Of a stretch of 64,000 nucleotides of DNA, positions 33,370-43,760 are shown piece after piece. Both the position numbers and the translations under genes were made by a program. The number at the start of each line of letters is the position of its first letter. Within the stretch, counting starts at the first letter, position 1. The notes under the pieces are model-generated. The model searched no databases. It saw only the letters and a program-made list of their open reading frames with translations, and was not told where the DNA came from. Source of the stretch: Prionace glauca (taxonomy: Eukaryota > Chordata > Chondrichthyes > Carcharhiniformes > Carcharhinidae); NCBI GenBank assembly GCA_037974335.1, contig CM075760.1:12662814-12726813 (forward strand), read 5' to 3'.

Positions 33370-33930
33370 TTTCTCAAACTTTAGGAATTTTCTCCAACAG
33401 CTTGCCATTGTGGAGTTCGGAGTACAGCACTTGTTGTGGGAGTCTTGTGTGGGGCATGAGGACAATGTGGCCAGCCCATCGCAGCTGGTCTAGTGTGATC
33501 AGTGCCTCACTACTGGGGATATTGGTCCAGGAGAGGACACTCACATTGCTATGCCTATCCTGCCAGTGGATTTGCAGGATTTTGTGGAAGAAACTTTGGT
33601 GAAATCTCTCCAGGGATTTGAGGTGTCTGCTGTTCTGATGGATACAGGAGGGTGGATTTGATTTGTCCATAGATTCCGGACACTTCCTCCCCGTATTGCT
33701 GACTCTACTACAGGCTCTGTAGACCATGTGCTTGGTGCTGGATTTGAGGTCTCGGGCTTTGAACACTGTTCCTCGTGTGTCCGAAGCCTGCACTGGTGCA
33801 TTGGAGTCGCTTCTGGATTTCATCGTCGATGTCTGCCTGTGCCAACAGGAGGCTCCCAAAGTGGGAAATGATCCACATTGTCCAGGGGCTCAACATGGAT
33901 TTTGATGGTCAGGAGGGGGAGTAGGAGTGG
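33370..33930 (-). mobile_element. Non-CR1 LINE ORF fragment (C-terminal part)
   Basis: A 161-residue minus frame reads FHQSFFHKILQIHWQDRHSN, TNIPSSEALITLDQLRWAG and HIVLMPHTRLPQQVLYSELH. This 'LRWAGHVxRM ... LPK' signature is seen at the end of RT proteins of a LINE type different from CR1. Clade not determined. Confidence 0.6.
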
Positions 33931-33954
33931 GCTGGGAGAGAGCCTTTGTTTCCC

Positions 33955-34430
33955 GGATGTTTAGTTTGTAGATAAGTTTAAGCTTGTTTATTGGTGTCAC
34001 AAGTAGGCTTACATTAACGCTACAATCGAGTTACATTGAAAATCACCGAGATCAACCTCTGAGTGTGCGCACAGACACACTCAGATTGTGACTGGAGCCC
34101 AATCCCTCACTCAAACTGGCCTCCCACTCATTGACTCTGTCTACACTTCCCACTGCCTCGGAAAAGCAGCCATCATAATTAAGGACCCCATACACAGTGG
34201 ACATTCTCTCTTCCACCTTCTTCCATTGGGAGAGATACAAAAGTGTCTCAAAAACAGCTTCTTGCATTGCTGCCAGACTTTTGAGTGGACCTAACACATA
34301 CACCTCTGTAACATTCTGCATTCTCTCCTTTCCTTCCCTTTGTACAGTGTGCTCTGTCTGTATAGTGTAAGAAACAATACTTTTCACTGTAAACTAATAC
34401 ATGTGGCAATAATAAATCAAATCAAATAGG
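33955..34430 (-). repeat. Repeat insertions splitting the LINE
   Basis: 33,970-34,045 is a SINE family I 3' tail (TTTATTGGTGTCACAAGTAG). 34,050-34,430 is another dispersed fragment (CACTGTAAACTAATACATGTGG near its end). Family assignment is weak. Confidence 0.4.
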
Positions 34431-34750
34431 CATTTTTAAAATTCATTTGTGGGACATGGGTATTGCTGGCTGGCCAGCATTTATTGCCCATCCCTAGGTG
34501 CCTGAGGGCATTTGAGAGTTAACCACATTACTGTGGCTCTGGAGTCAGACCAGGAAAGTACTGCAGATTCCCTTCTCTAAAGGACATCAGCGAATCAAAT
34601 GGGTTTTTCCGACAATTGACGATGGTTTCATGGTCATCAGTAGGTTCTTAATTTTTTTTTATTGAATTCAAATTCCACCATCTGCTGTGGCAGGATTCAA
34701 ACCCGGGTCCCCAGAACATTAGCTGAGTTTTTGGATTAATAGTCTAGTGA
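34430..34750 (-). repeat. tRNA-derived SINE (family II), minus orientation
   Basis: GGCTGGCCAGCATTTATTGCC tail and reversed B box GGATTCAAACCCGGGTCCCC (34,692-34,711). The best-preserved family II copy here. Confidence 0.8.
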
Positions 34751-34769
34751 CCCCCCCAGAGTCTGCGTA

Positions 34770-34990
34770 CTGCAGCCCGATGACTGAGATTAGGCTGGTC
34801 TTGGTTCTGGCCTGGTGGGGTGGGACATTGAAAGCTTCCCACTGGTCCAGTAGATGAGCTCGACTCCAGTGGGAAGCTTCATGGTGCTGGGGTGGAGTGT
34901 TGCTGCGGGGAAGGTGGGGATGAAGGTTGGCGCGATAATGCAGCCCTGTTTGATCCCAGTTTGCACTCGTACTGATTCTCTCGCTGTAGT
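34770..34990 (-). mobile_element. Non-CR1 LINE, RT fragment
   Basis: On the minus strand VQTGIKQGCIIAPTFIPTF matches the RT 'GVKQGCxLAPTLF' block, followed by LPTGVELIYWTSGKL. It probably belongs to the same element as 33,370-33,930. Confidence 0.6.
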
Positions 34991-35492
34991 AAGGATGTGA
35001 TTGCGCTGGAGGGGGTTCACAGGAGGTTCACCAGGATGTTGCCTGGGATGGAGCAGCTGAGCTATAAGGAGAGACTCGATAGGCTTGGATTGTTTTCTTT
35101 AGAGCAGAGAAGGCTGAGGGGGGAAATGATTGAGGTGTATAAGATTATGAGGGGTACGGACAGGGTGGATAGGAAGCAGCTGTTCCCTGTTGTTGAAGGG
35201 TCAGTAACAAGGTGGCATCATTTTAAGGTGAGAGACAGGAGGTTTTGGGGGATTTGAGGAAAAATGTTTTCATCCAGAGGGTGGTGGGAATCTGGAATTC
35301 ACTGTCTGGGAGGGTAGTAGAGACAGGAAACCTCACAACCTTTAAAAAACTCATGGATGAGCACTTAAGAGTTTGAACTGTCAAAACATTCATCAGCGAA
35401 GTACTGGAAAATGGATTAGTGTAAATTTAATATAGTTCTGTCAGTGCAGACTTGATGGGCTGAAAGGCCTCTTCTGTACCGTATGACTCTCT
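34990..35492 (+). mobile_element. CR1 LINE 3' end adjoining ZNF-F
   Basis: Frame KDVIALEGVHRRFTRMLPG, LFSLEQRRLRGEMIEVYKIM; the end is AAGGCCTCTTCTGTACCGTATGACTCT. It directly abuts the last finger of ZNF-F at 35,493 and has removed whatever followed. Confidence 0.8.
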
Positions 35493-35587
35493 GCCTTGTG
35501 AACTCACTGGTGTTTCTGCAGTCGGGATGATTGAGTGAATCCCGTCCCACACACGGTGCAGGTGAACGGTCTCTCCCCAGTGTGAAC

Positions 35588-36418
35588 TCACTGGTGTTTC
35601 TGCAGTCGGGATGATTGAGTGAATCCTGTCCCACACACGGTACAGGTGAACGGTCTCTCCCCAGTGTGAACTCGCTGGTGTTTCTGCAGTCGGGATGAGT
35701 GAGTGAATCCTGTCCCACACACGGTACAGGTGAACAGTCTCTCCCCAGTGTGAACTCGCTGGTGTGTCCGCAGGGCAGATGATGATCTGAATCTCTTTGT
35801 GCAGTGAGAGCAACTGAACGGTCTCTCCTCAGTGTGAATGCGCTGGTGGGACATCATTAGCTGAGAGCTTTTGAAATCCCTCCCACAGTCAGAGCATTTA
35901 AAGGGTCTCTCCTGGGTGTGAATGACATTGTGCCTCTGCAAGTAGGGCAGCTGACTGAAATCTTTCCCACACACTGGGCAAGTGAACGGCCTCTCCCCAG
36001 TGTGAACTAACTGGTGTCTCCGCGGACCTGATGCCACACTGAATCCTTTCCCACACTCAGAGCAGGTGAACGGCCTCTCCCCAGTGTGAACTCGCTGATG
36101 GCTCTGCAAATCAATTAACTGAGTGAACCCCTTCCCACACACAGAGCAGATGAAAGGTCTCTCCCCAGTGTGAAATCGATGGTGTCTCTGCAGACTGGAT
36201 AACCGAGTGAATCCCTTCCCACACTCAGAGCAAGTGAATGGCCTTTCCCCAGTGTGAACTCGCTGGTGTCTCTGTAAGTCAATTATCTGAGTGTATCCCT
36301 TCCCACACACAGAGCAGGTGAACGGTCTCTCCCTAGAGTGACTGCGCCGATGAATTTCCAGCTGAGATGGAAAACTGAATCCTTTCCCACAGTCCTCACA
36401 CTTCCACGGGTTTTCCAT
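35588..36418 (-). CDS. C2H2 zinc-finger protein, 9 fingers, premature stop (ZNF-F)
   Basis: Start ATG 36,418 ([17 protein letters not shown]), context CAACATGG; 276 residues. Nine complete fingers: WKCEDC, FTCSVC, FTCSEC, FICSVC, FTCSEC, FTCPVC, FKCSDC, FSCSHC, FTCTVC, then a tenth ending HQ-TGA at 35,588-35,590, where sister fingers have CGA. One more finger relic (35,504-35,587) also ends at TGA in the same codon and then meets CR1 sequence. The last three finger units are near-identical ([14 protein letters not shown] and [14 protein letters not shown]), a recent tandem expansion. Exon 2 acceptor TTTTATAG near 36,780; exon 1 donor GTGAGT near 37,799. An intact extra finger ([19 protein letters not shown]) lies upstream of the ATG, out of the translated frame. 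Confidence 0.8.
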   Translation of the reverse strand: MENPWKCEDCGKGFSFPSQLEIHRRSHSRERPFTCSVCGKGYTQIIDLQRHQRVHTGERPFTCSECGKGFTRLSSLQRHHRFHTGERPFICSVCGKGFTQLIDLQSHQRVHTGERPFTCSECGKGFSVASGPRRHQLVHTGERPFTCPVCGKDFSQLPYLQRHNVIHTQERPFKCSDCGRDFKSSQLMMSHQRIHTEERPFSCSHCTKRFRSSSALRTHQRVHTGERLFTCTVCGTGFTHSSRLQKHQRVHTGERPFTCTVCGTGFTQSSRLQKHQ

Positions 36419-37084
36419 GTTGCATCTGTCCTTGTGACTCTCCAGGTTAAACAATCAGTTAAATCTCACACAGAACACAGGTACAGTCTCTCCCCGCTGT
36501 GAACGCTGAGATGTATTTTCAGGCTGTGTAACTGGTTGAAGCTCTTTCCACACCCAGTGCACTGGAACACTCTGACTCAACTGTCTTTGTGCATCTCGCT
36601 GCTTTTCTAGTCACACTGTTGCTTAAAATCTCCTTAAGCAGACAGAACAGAGAAACATTTCTCCTTCTAGATCCAAAGGCCGATGACATTGAGGTCCCGA
36701 TGAATTGAGTGACTCTGTCAGATCTTGATGTGATGTTTGGTTTGAGATTTCTGTATATAAATCCTCACCTTCTGTTCCCCTATAAAACAAATTTACAAAA
36801 GTCATCTGTGTCATAGAAATTCAGAACAGACAATTCTAGTTTCTATGGAACATTCTTTCCTCTCTCATTCCCCAGAAGCTGTAAATCTCCATCCCACACA
36901 CTCTCCCTCCATTCTCACTCTGCTGTATCTAATATTCACCCTCCCCATTCTCCTGAAGGTGCTGATTGAGTCTGATTGACAAATCCATGCTCACTGCTTC
37001 CTGTCCTGGACACAGAGAGCTGAAAATCTCCATGCAGGCTGCCAGACAGATGTCTATAATACTGGATAAAAGTGTAATTATTAA
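36419..37084 (-). other. ZNF-F exon 2 leader and intron 1 part
   Basis: The minus strand holds the conserved leader (about 36,450-36,779) with fossil fingers, and intron sequence matching 18,430-18,680 (ZNF-C) and, reversed, 28,680-28,930 (ZNF-E). Confidence 0.65.
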
Positions 37085-37665
37085 CTGAGATGTGGTAGAA
37101 TGGGGATTTGAGGAAGATTTATATTTAGGTAGGGAGAGCACATATCTAGAACTCGCTGCCTATGAGGATGGTGGAACAGAAGATGTTCAATCATTTCAAA
37201 ATGAAATTGGGTGGGCAGTTGAAGGAAATAAAACTTGCAGAGGAATGTTGATAGAGAGACAGAAAAGGACTGATTGGTTCGTTCTGCAGAGAATCAATCT
37301 GCAGTCTATAAGATGATGTGGAGATGTCGAAGGTGGACAGTGATGGGCACAACAACACCAGGTTCATCAGGTGAGTGGCCACTCTCCTGAAGGAGCAGTG
37401 CTCCGAAAGCTCATGCTATCAAATAAACCTGTTGGACTTTAACCTAGTATTGTGAGACTTCTTACTGTCCATAAGATGTACAGGTTAGGTTGATTAGCCC
37501 GACTCAATTGCCACTTAGTGTCCCAGAATGTGTGAGTTGGGGGATTAGCAGGATAAATCCATCATACCACAGGGAGAGAGTCTCTGAAGAATGCTCTGTT
37601 GGAGAGTCAGTGCAGACTTGATGGGTCGAAAGGCCTCCTTCTGCACTGTAGGGATTCCATGACTT
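37085..37665 (+). mobile_element. Repeat stack in ZNF-F intron 1: CR1 end, PLE tail, SINE tail
   Basis: 37,085-37,310 is a CR1 3' fragment (AGAACTCGCTGCCTATGAGG). 37,314-37,468 is a Penelope-like tail with an inverted piece followed by CTGAAGGAGCAGTGCTCC-GAAAGC. 37,469-37,665 is the 3' half of a SINE (TGTACAGGTTAGGTTGATTAG ... CTGCACTGTAGGGATTC). Confidence 0.65.
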
Positions 37666-37873
37666 GAGTTGCCCAATAGACTCCTGTGCTGCAATGACTT
37701 TATGACTGGAAATATATAAAATGGCTACAGTAATATATTACAGAACTTGAAATAATAAGAAATGGAAAGGCGGTGGGGGAAGGAAAGTGTTTTACTCACA
37801 AATGTTGGAGACAGCAGCAAGTTTTAGACTTTCTGAAGCTCAATCTTCACTCACACAAAGCCCGTGATTGGCT

Positions 37874-37900
37874 GGAGGACTAGAGTTCTTCCAGTCCTCC
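37874..37900. promoter_or_regulatory. Inverted-repeat promoter element, copy 3
   Basis: GGAGGACT, 11-base spacer, AGTCCTCC: both arms differ from the consensus at the inner base in a compensating way, so the palindrome is preserved. Confidence 0.75.
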
Positions 37901-38082
37901 AACTCTCCCATCTAAGCTTGCTGGTCATGGACACAGCCCTGCACATGCACAGGTTCCCCTCGCCCTTGGACATGCGCACTCCTGGGCCGGGGGGAGGGGT
38001 AGACCATTGAGCGGCTTCTCGCTCTGGTCAGAACCGCCAGCTGCTTGTCTGGAAACCTTGGCTCGAGGAGGGGGAGGGGAAC

Positions 38083-38360
38083 AGTGAGTGGGGGCGGGGA
38101 ACAGTCAGTGGGGGCGGGGCTCCCAGGAGGGGGAGGTGTGCAGTAGGTGGGGGCGGGGCTCCCAGAAGGTGGAGGGGAGCAGTGGGTGGGGGCGGGGCTC
38201 CCGGGAGGGGGAGGGGTGCAGTGGGTGGGGGCGGGGCTCCCGGGAGGGGGAGGGGTGCAGTGGGTGGGGGCGGGGCTCCCGGGAGGGGGAGGGGTGCAGT
38301 GGGTGGGGGCGGGGCTCCCGGGAGGGGGAGGGGAGCAGTGGGTGGGGGGCGGGGCTCCCG
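38083..38360. repeat. 39-bp GC-box minisatellite, about 7 copies
   Basis: The unit contains GTGGGTGGGGGCGGGGCTCC and GGGAGGGGGAGGGG. Each copy has an SP1-type GGGGCGGGGC site and G runs fit for G-quadruplexes. Proline- or glycine-rich open frames over it are composition. Confidence 0.85.
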
Positions 38361-38507
38361 GGTCCATGCGCTTGCGCACTGGGATCCAGAGACATCACCG
38401 CTGGGCAGTGATTCCTATTGACTGATTTAATTCGGGCTCCAATGTGACGTCACAATGTGGATGTTAGCCAATGAGCTTCAGGGTAAAGCTTCCTCTGTGC
38501 AACAAAC

Positions 38508-38850
38508 GATCATAGAATCCCTTTAGTGCAGAAAGAGGCTCTTCAGCCCATCGAGTCTGCACTCACCACAATCCCACCCAGGCCCTACCCCTTTTTCCCT
38601 ACATATTTACCCGCTAATCCCTCTAACCTATGCATCTCAGGACTCGAAGGGGCAATTGTTAGCATGGCCAATCAACCTAACATGCACATCTTTGGACTGT
38701 GGGAGGAAACAGGAGCACCCGAAGGAAACCCACGCAGACATAAGGAGACTGTGTGAACTCCACACGGACAGTGACCCAAGCCGGGAATCAAACCCAGATC
38801 CCTGGAGCTGTGAAGCAGCAATGCTCACCACTGTGCTACCATGCAACCCA
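38508..38850 (-). repeat. tRNA-derived SINE (family I) in the relic exon
   Basis: ATCATAGAATCCCTTTAGTG tail and TGTGCTACCATGCAACCC head. It separates TCTGTGCAAC from ATCTGGGAGGAAATCAATG, which are joined in ZNF-C and ZNF-E. Confidence 0.85.
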
Positions 38851-39256
38851 TCTGGGTAGGGAACATCTGGGAGGAAATCAATGTTTTCCACTTTCCATTT
38901 CTTTTCTCATTCTGGGGGAAATTGGGGACTTGCAGCAACTGAAGGGAAAGGAAGTAGATCCAGTCTATATATTCCACACATTTTTAGTCCAGTCATATAG
39001 ATGTATATCTGTATGACAGCCTGTATGGAGATTTTCAGCTATGTGACTCCAGGACAGGAAGTGTGGATCTGTCAATCAGCATCTTCAGGAGAATTGGGAG
39101 GGTGAATATTAGATACAGCAGAGTGAGAATGGAGGGAGAGTGTGTGGGATGGAGATTTACAACTTTTGGGAAATGAGAGAGGAAAGAATGTTCCACAGAA
39201 TCACAATTACCTGTTCTGAATTTCTACCCAGTACTGACACTGATTATTTTTGTATG
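38851..39256 (+). pseudogene. Relic 5' half of a plus-strand ZNF gene
   Basis: It matches the ZNF-E exon 1 and intron 1 block for block (GGGAGGAAATCAATG, CTTGCAGCAACTGAAGGG, GGAGATTTTCAGCTA, CTGTTCTGAATTTCTACCC), ending at the pyrimidine stretch before the acceptor, where a CR1 begins. Leader and fingers are gone. It pairs head-to-head with ZNF-F. Confidence 0.75.
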
Positions 39257-40295
39257 CCCTCTTACAGGATCTTATAAACTTCTATTAAGTCGCATCTCAT
39301 CCTCCTCCGCTCTAAAGAGAAAAGCCCCAGCTCCCTCAACCTTTCCTCATTAGACCTATCCCCCAAAGCAGGCAGTTTCCTGGTAAATCTCCTCTGCACT
39401 CTCTCCAATGCTTCCACATCCTTCTTATAGTGAGGTGACCAGAACTGAACACAATATTCCAAATGTGGTCTTACCAAGGTCCTGTACAGTTACAGCATAA
39501 CCCCACTGCTCTTAAACTCAAACCCCCTGTTAATAAACACTATCACACTATAGGCCTTCCTCACAGCTCTATCCACTTGAGTGGCAACCTTCAGAGATCT
39601 GTGGATATGAACCCCAAGATCTCTTTGTTCCTCCATATTCCTCAGAACCTTGCCGTTGACTCTGTAATCCGCATTCAAGTTTGTCCTACCAAAATGAATC
39701 ACTTCGCACCTCAGCCCAGCTCTGCATCCTTTCAATGTCTCTTTGCAGCCTATAAGAGCCCTCCACCTCATCCACTACTCCACCAATCTTGGTGTCATCA
39801 GCAAATTTACTAACCCCCCTTCAGCCCCCTCTTCCAACTCATCGATAAAAGTCACAAATAGCAGAGGACCCAGCACTGTTCCCTGTGGTACACAGCTGGT
39901 AACTGGCCTCCAGTCTGAAACTTTTCCCTCCACCACCACCCTCTGTCTTCTATGAGATAGTCAGTTACTTATCCAATCGGCCAAATTTCCTTCTATCCCA
40001 CACCTCCCTATTTTCTTTATGAGCCTACCATGGGGAACCTTATCAAATGCCTTACTAAAATCCATGTATACAACATCAAATGCTCTACCTTCGTCCACAC
40101 ACTTAGTTACCTCCTCAAAGAGTTCAATCAAATTTGTGAGGCAAGACTTAGCCCTCACGTATCCGTGCTGACCATCCCAGATTAAGCTGCATCTTTCCAA
40201 ATGGTCATAAATGCTAAGCATCAGGAACTTTTCCATTAACTTACCGACCACTGAAGTAAGACTAACTGGCCTATAATTACAAGAAGAATTTTTTT
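39257..40295 (-). mobile_element. CR1-type LINE, 3' 1 kb
   Basis: The minus strand carries [39 protein letters not shown], then EEQRDLGVHIHRSLKVATQ and [20 protein letters not shown]. Several breaks. Confidence 0.8.
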
Positions 40296-40298
40296 TTT

Positions 40299-40351
40299 TA
40301 CTCGGTTTTGAACCGAGGACTTACTGTGTGATAACCACTACACTACAGAAA
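40299..40351 (-). pseudogene. tRNA-Val-derived retrosequence lacking the anticodon arm
   Basis: The minus strand reads TTTCTGTAGTGTAGTGGTTATCAC, typical of tRNA-Val A-box/D-arm, then GTCCTCGGTTCAAAACCGAG (T arm), then an A run. The anticodon arm is absent, so it is not a working tRNA. Confidence 0.55.
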
Positions 40352-40359
40352 TAGCTGTC

Positions 40360-41290
40360 ACTGTGCATGGATGTTAGGGAACTTGAGGAAATAAATAGTG
40401 ATGTCTTGAGGAATGTACATATAACAAAGAAGGAGGTGCTGGATGGCTTAAAGCACATCAAGATAGATAAATCCCCTGGACGTGATGAAGAGTATCCCAG
40501 GACATTGTGGGAGGCGAGGGAGGAAATTGTGGGTCCCCTAGCAATGATATTTGGATTATCGATAATCATCGGTGAGGTGCCTGATGATTGGAGGGTGGCA
40601 AATGTTGTGCCTTTGTTTAAAAAGGGCTGCAGGGAAAAGCCTGGGAACTACAGGCCGGTGAGCCTTTCATCTGTAGTGGATAAGCTGTTAGAAGATATTT
40701 TGAGACAGGATCCACAGGCATTTAAAAACACAGGGACTGATAAGGGACAGTCAGCATGGCTTTGTGAGTGTCTCACAGATTTGATTGAGTTTTTTGAAGG
40801 GGTAACCAAGAAAGTTGATGAGAGGAATGCAGTTGATGTTGTCAACCTGGACTTCAGCAAGCCAAAAGAGAAAATTCTGGAAAATCTCAGCAGATCTGGC
40901 AGCATCTGTACAGATTAAAAGGACTTTAGCAAGGCATTTGACAAGGTACCGCATGGGAGGCTGTTGCACAAGGTTAAATCTCACGAGATCCATGATAAGG
41001 TAGCTAAATGGATACAAAATTGGCTTGATGACAGAAGCCAGAGAATGGATGTTGTTTCTCAGATTGGAACTCTGTGACCAGCAGTGTGCCTCAGGGATCA
41101 GTGTTGGGTCCACTGTTATTTGTCATTTATATTAATTATTTGGATGAGAATATAGGAAGCATGGTTAGTAAGTTTGCAGATGACACCAAGATTGCTGGCA
41201 TAGTGGGCAGTGAAGAAGGTTATCAAGGATTGCAATGAGATCTTGATCAATCAAGCCAGTGGGCTGACGAATGGCGTGAGTTAACCTTGA
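40360..41290 (+). mobile_element. CR1-type LINE, RT part, plus strand
   Basis: [56 protein letters not shown], then AFDKVPHGRLLHKVKSHE in another frame, and the FADD-box region near 41,180. A short family III repeat with a probable duplication of GACTTCAGCAAG is inserted at about 40,864-40,922. Confidence 0.75.
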
Positions 41291-41339
41291 TAAATTGGGG
41301 AGAGTTGCTTAAAGAGATGACAGTGGATAGGTGGCACAG

Positions 41340-42010
41340 GGAGCAATCCTGTGATTACAACCGAAGAGGTCTTGCTTTTTAACTTTCTACCCAACTCCCT
41401 TAACTGCTGTTGTAGGACCTCGTCCTACCTTTGTACCAATATGTACCATGACCACTGGCTGTTCACCCTCTTGTTTCTGGACCCTGAAATCAGGGAGGCA
41501 ACACAACATCCTGGAGTCTCTTTCATATCCACAGAAGCACCTATCTGCACCCCTAAGTATAGAGCCCCTTGTAATTATTGTTCTAGTGGTCTTTGTACCT
41601 CCCTGCTTAACAACAAAACCAGCCGTGGTCCCAGGTCTCTGGCTGCTCTATTTATCCGCTGATAACCTATACCCCCTCCCAATAGTATCCAAACGGTATA
41701 TTTGTTAGAGAAGGAGATGACCACAGAGGATTCCTGTACTGACTGCCTGCCCCTTCTAGCAGTCACCCATCTATCTGCCTGCACCTTGAGTGTGACCATG
41801 TCTCTAAAGCTCCTGACTGTGACACTTTCCACCACCTTCATGCTCCGAAATGCATCCAACTGCTGCTCCAACCTATCCATGTGGTCCGTAAGGAGCTACA
41901 ATTGGGTGCACTTCCTGTAGACGTAGTCATCTATGACGCTGGAAGCATCACAGATCTCCCACATCTCACAAGTGCAGCACTTAACCCCACAGACTGACAT
42001 TTCGAGTACC
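41340..42010 (-). mobile_element. CR1-type LINE ORF1 fragment
   Basis: The minus strand begins near 42,003 with MSVCGVKCCTCEMWEICDAS (Cys-rich) and HMDRLEQQLDAFRSMKVVES, then near 41,400 LGRKLKSKTSSVVITGLLP-like sequence of the ORF1 esterase domain. Broken. Together they suggest CR1 ORF1 with an N-terminal zinc-binding motif and coiled coil. Confidence 0.55.
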
Positions 42011-42212
42011 AATTATTTAAGAAAATTTATAAAACTCTTACCTTGTTGCAGTGTCTTTCTTTTAAGATAAATCGGGGTTGTTTTCCTTGGAACAAAGTAG
42101 ATTGATAGAGGTGTACAAAGGTACATGGAGGTGTTGAAGTTTACATGCTCTTTGTACACATGTATAAGCTTTGAGGGTCATTCAGTCTCGAAACGTTGGT
42201 TCTATTCTCTCT

Positions 42213-42470
42213 GACGTGGAGATGGCGGCGTTGGACTGGGGTAAACCCAGTAAGAAGTCTCACTGCACCAGATTAAAGTCCAATGGGTTTATTTGATAGC
42301 AAAATCCACGAGCTTTCGGAGTGCTGCTTCTTCGTCAGGTGAGTGGGAGTTCTGTTCACAAACAAGGCATAGTAAGACACAAACTCAATTCACAAAATAA
42401 TGATTGGAATGCAAATTTTTACAGGTAATCAAGTCTCAAAGGTACAGACAATGTGAGTGGGGAGAGTGTT
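42213..42470 (-). mobile_element. Penelope-like element tail (PLE-6)
   Basis: On the minus strand: CACTCACATTGTCTGTACC, then CACCTGACGAAGAAGCAGCA, CAAATAAACCCATTGGAC and CCAGTCCAACGCCGCCATC. Followed on the right by a family III repeat piece (42,475-42,530). Confidence 0.75.
42312..42338 (-). ncRNA. Hammerhead-like motif in PLE-6
   Basis: CTGACGA and GAAAGC flank a partly paired hairpin. Confidence 0.4.
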
Positions 42471-42659
42471 CTATTCTCTCTCCACAGATGCTGTCAGATC
42501 TGCTGAGATTTTCCAGCATTTTCTGTTTTTATTTCCCTTTATTTTTCCTTCCCTGTCACCGCTCTGCCTCATCAATGAGACATTGGGACTCAGGGGGTTG
42601 ATGCAGTTTGATGGACAAGTTGTCTCCATTCTGAACAATGGGGAACAAGCTCCCCCCAC

Positions 42660-43100
42660 TCAATGACATCATTGCCCTCAACAAACATGGCGACCACTCG
42701 TGCGCACAGCTGCATATTGCCCCCAATAAAGATGGCGAACGTTAACCCGGGACGAACCTGAGGAGCTGCGGCCCTGCTCGGAACAAACTGAGTCCGGGAA
42801 GCTCTCTTCCGCGATTTGCTGCTTACACCACATGCTTACGCATCGTTTTCACCCACCTGGGCGATCCATTGCTCTCTGCGTACCGCCAATCACCTCTAAC
42901 AGATTTCCCAGCCCAAAACAAAAGCCGATTTCCACCGCCATTACTCACACTGCGCATGCTCCAATCAAAGCTGGGCCCGCCCCTCTTTCGCTCCTATTGG
43001 TTGGAGGACCGAACGCTCCCGTTCAGTCCTCCAGCACCGCCCCCTCTTCCCATTCGTCCGCGCCGCCGTCGATCAGCCGGGCATTGTGACAGTGACTCGC
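42660..43100. promoter_or_regulatory. Orphan CpG promoter with inverted repeat
   Basis: YY1-like CATGGCGACC (42,686) and AAGATGGCG (42,730), an NRF1-like ACTGCGCATGCTCCAATC (about 42,949), CCTATTGG, inverted repeat (43,003-43,032), GC boxes. No ZNF exon adjoins it on either side; PLE-6 and repeats flank it. It shares TGCGCATGCT and inverted-repeat blocks with the 59-kb promoter. Confidence 0.7.
43003..43032. promoter_or_regulatory. Inverted-repeat promoter element, copy 4
   Basis: GGAGGACC, 14-base spacer, AGTCCTCC, preceded by CCTATTGG. Confidence 0.7.
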
Positions 43101-43444
43101 TATTTGTCCAGTAATAACAGAGTCTCAGTGTAACAATGACCCACACACAGGCTCCAGTCCAATCAGAGTGGAGATGGAGCACAGAGAAAACACAGTAAAA
43201 CACTGACTGACTCTGAGTGTAACATAAACAGTGTTTGTTCACATAATAAGAGTCACATTGCAGTATGTTAGTGAACACAGCATTAGATCCAATGTAATGA
43301 TAATACAGTCAGTTTCCAGTGCACCATAACCAAAATTTAGGTTTCATTTGATAGTGTGACTGAGTCATGGTCTATTGATATAATGTATTTAAATTCCAGT
43401 GTGTGTTATTCTGCCACTGTCAGTATCAGACAATAACCTGTCTG
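43101..43444. other. Unassigned AT-rich stretch
   Basis: No gene or named repeat recognised. Confidence 0.3.
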
Positions 43445-43760
43445 TTAGAACAAAGAACAAAGAAAAACAAAGAAGAACACAGCACGGAAACAGGCCCTTC
43501 GGCCCAACGAGCCCATGCCGCCGTCCCATTGTCTCAGTGACCTATTCATGATTTTAGTCTACGCCTAATGTGCGAGGATCAGGGAGGTCCAATATAGGGA
43601 CAATTTGTTACCCAATCAATCAGCCTAAAAGCACATCTTTGGGGTGTGGGAGGAAACCGGAGCACCGGAGGAAACCCACGCAACCACGGGGAGAACGCGC
43701 AAACTCCCACAGACACAGGCCCAAATCCATGTGTCCGCACAGCAACAGAGATAGTCTCTG
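43445..43760 (-). repeat. SINE-like repeat, variant family
   Basis: AGCACGGAAACAGGCCCTTC at the left and GGGTGTGGGAGGAAACCGGAG further right are shared with family I, but the middle differs. Possibly a chimeric or older family. Confidence 0.55.

Larger units (their letters stand above)
37800..38480 (-). promoter_or_regulatory. CpG promoter of ZNF-F, bidirectional layout
   Basis: Left: exon 1 of ZNF-F (minus), donor near 37,799. Core: GATTGGCT, inverted repeat (37,874-37,900). Then ACATGCGCAC, a GC-box minisatellite (38,083-38,360), CATCACCGCTGGGCAG, CCTATTG, a CRE (38,445-38,452) and the plus-strand exon-1-like block. The order equals that at ZNF-B and ZNF-E. Confidence 0.8.

Noticed and set aside
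38088-38425. Proline-rich and glycine-rich open frames on both strands
   Set aside because: They arise from the 39-bp GC-box minisatellite whose unit length is a multiple of three; no start context or splice signals.
41575-41880. A 101-residue open frame considered as a host gene
   Set aside because: The flanking Cys-rich start and downstream esterase-like sequence identify it as CR1 ORF1.
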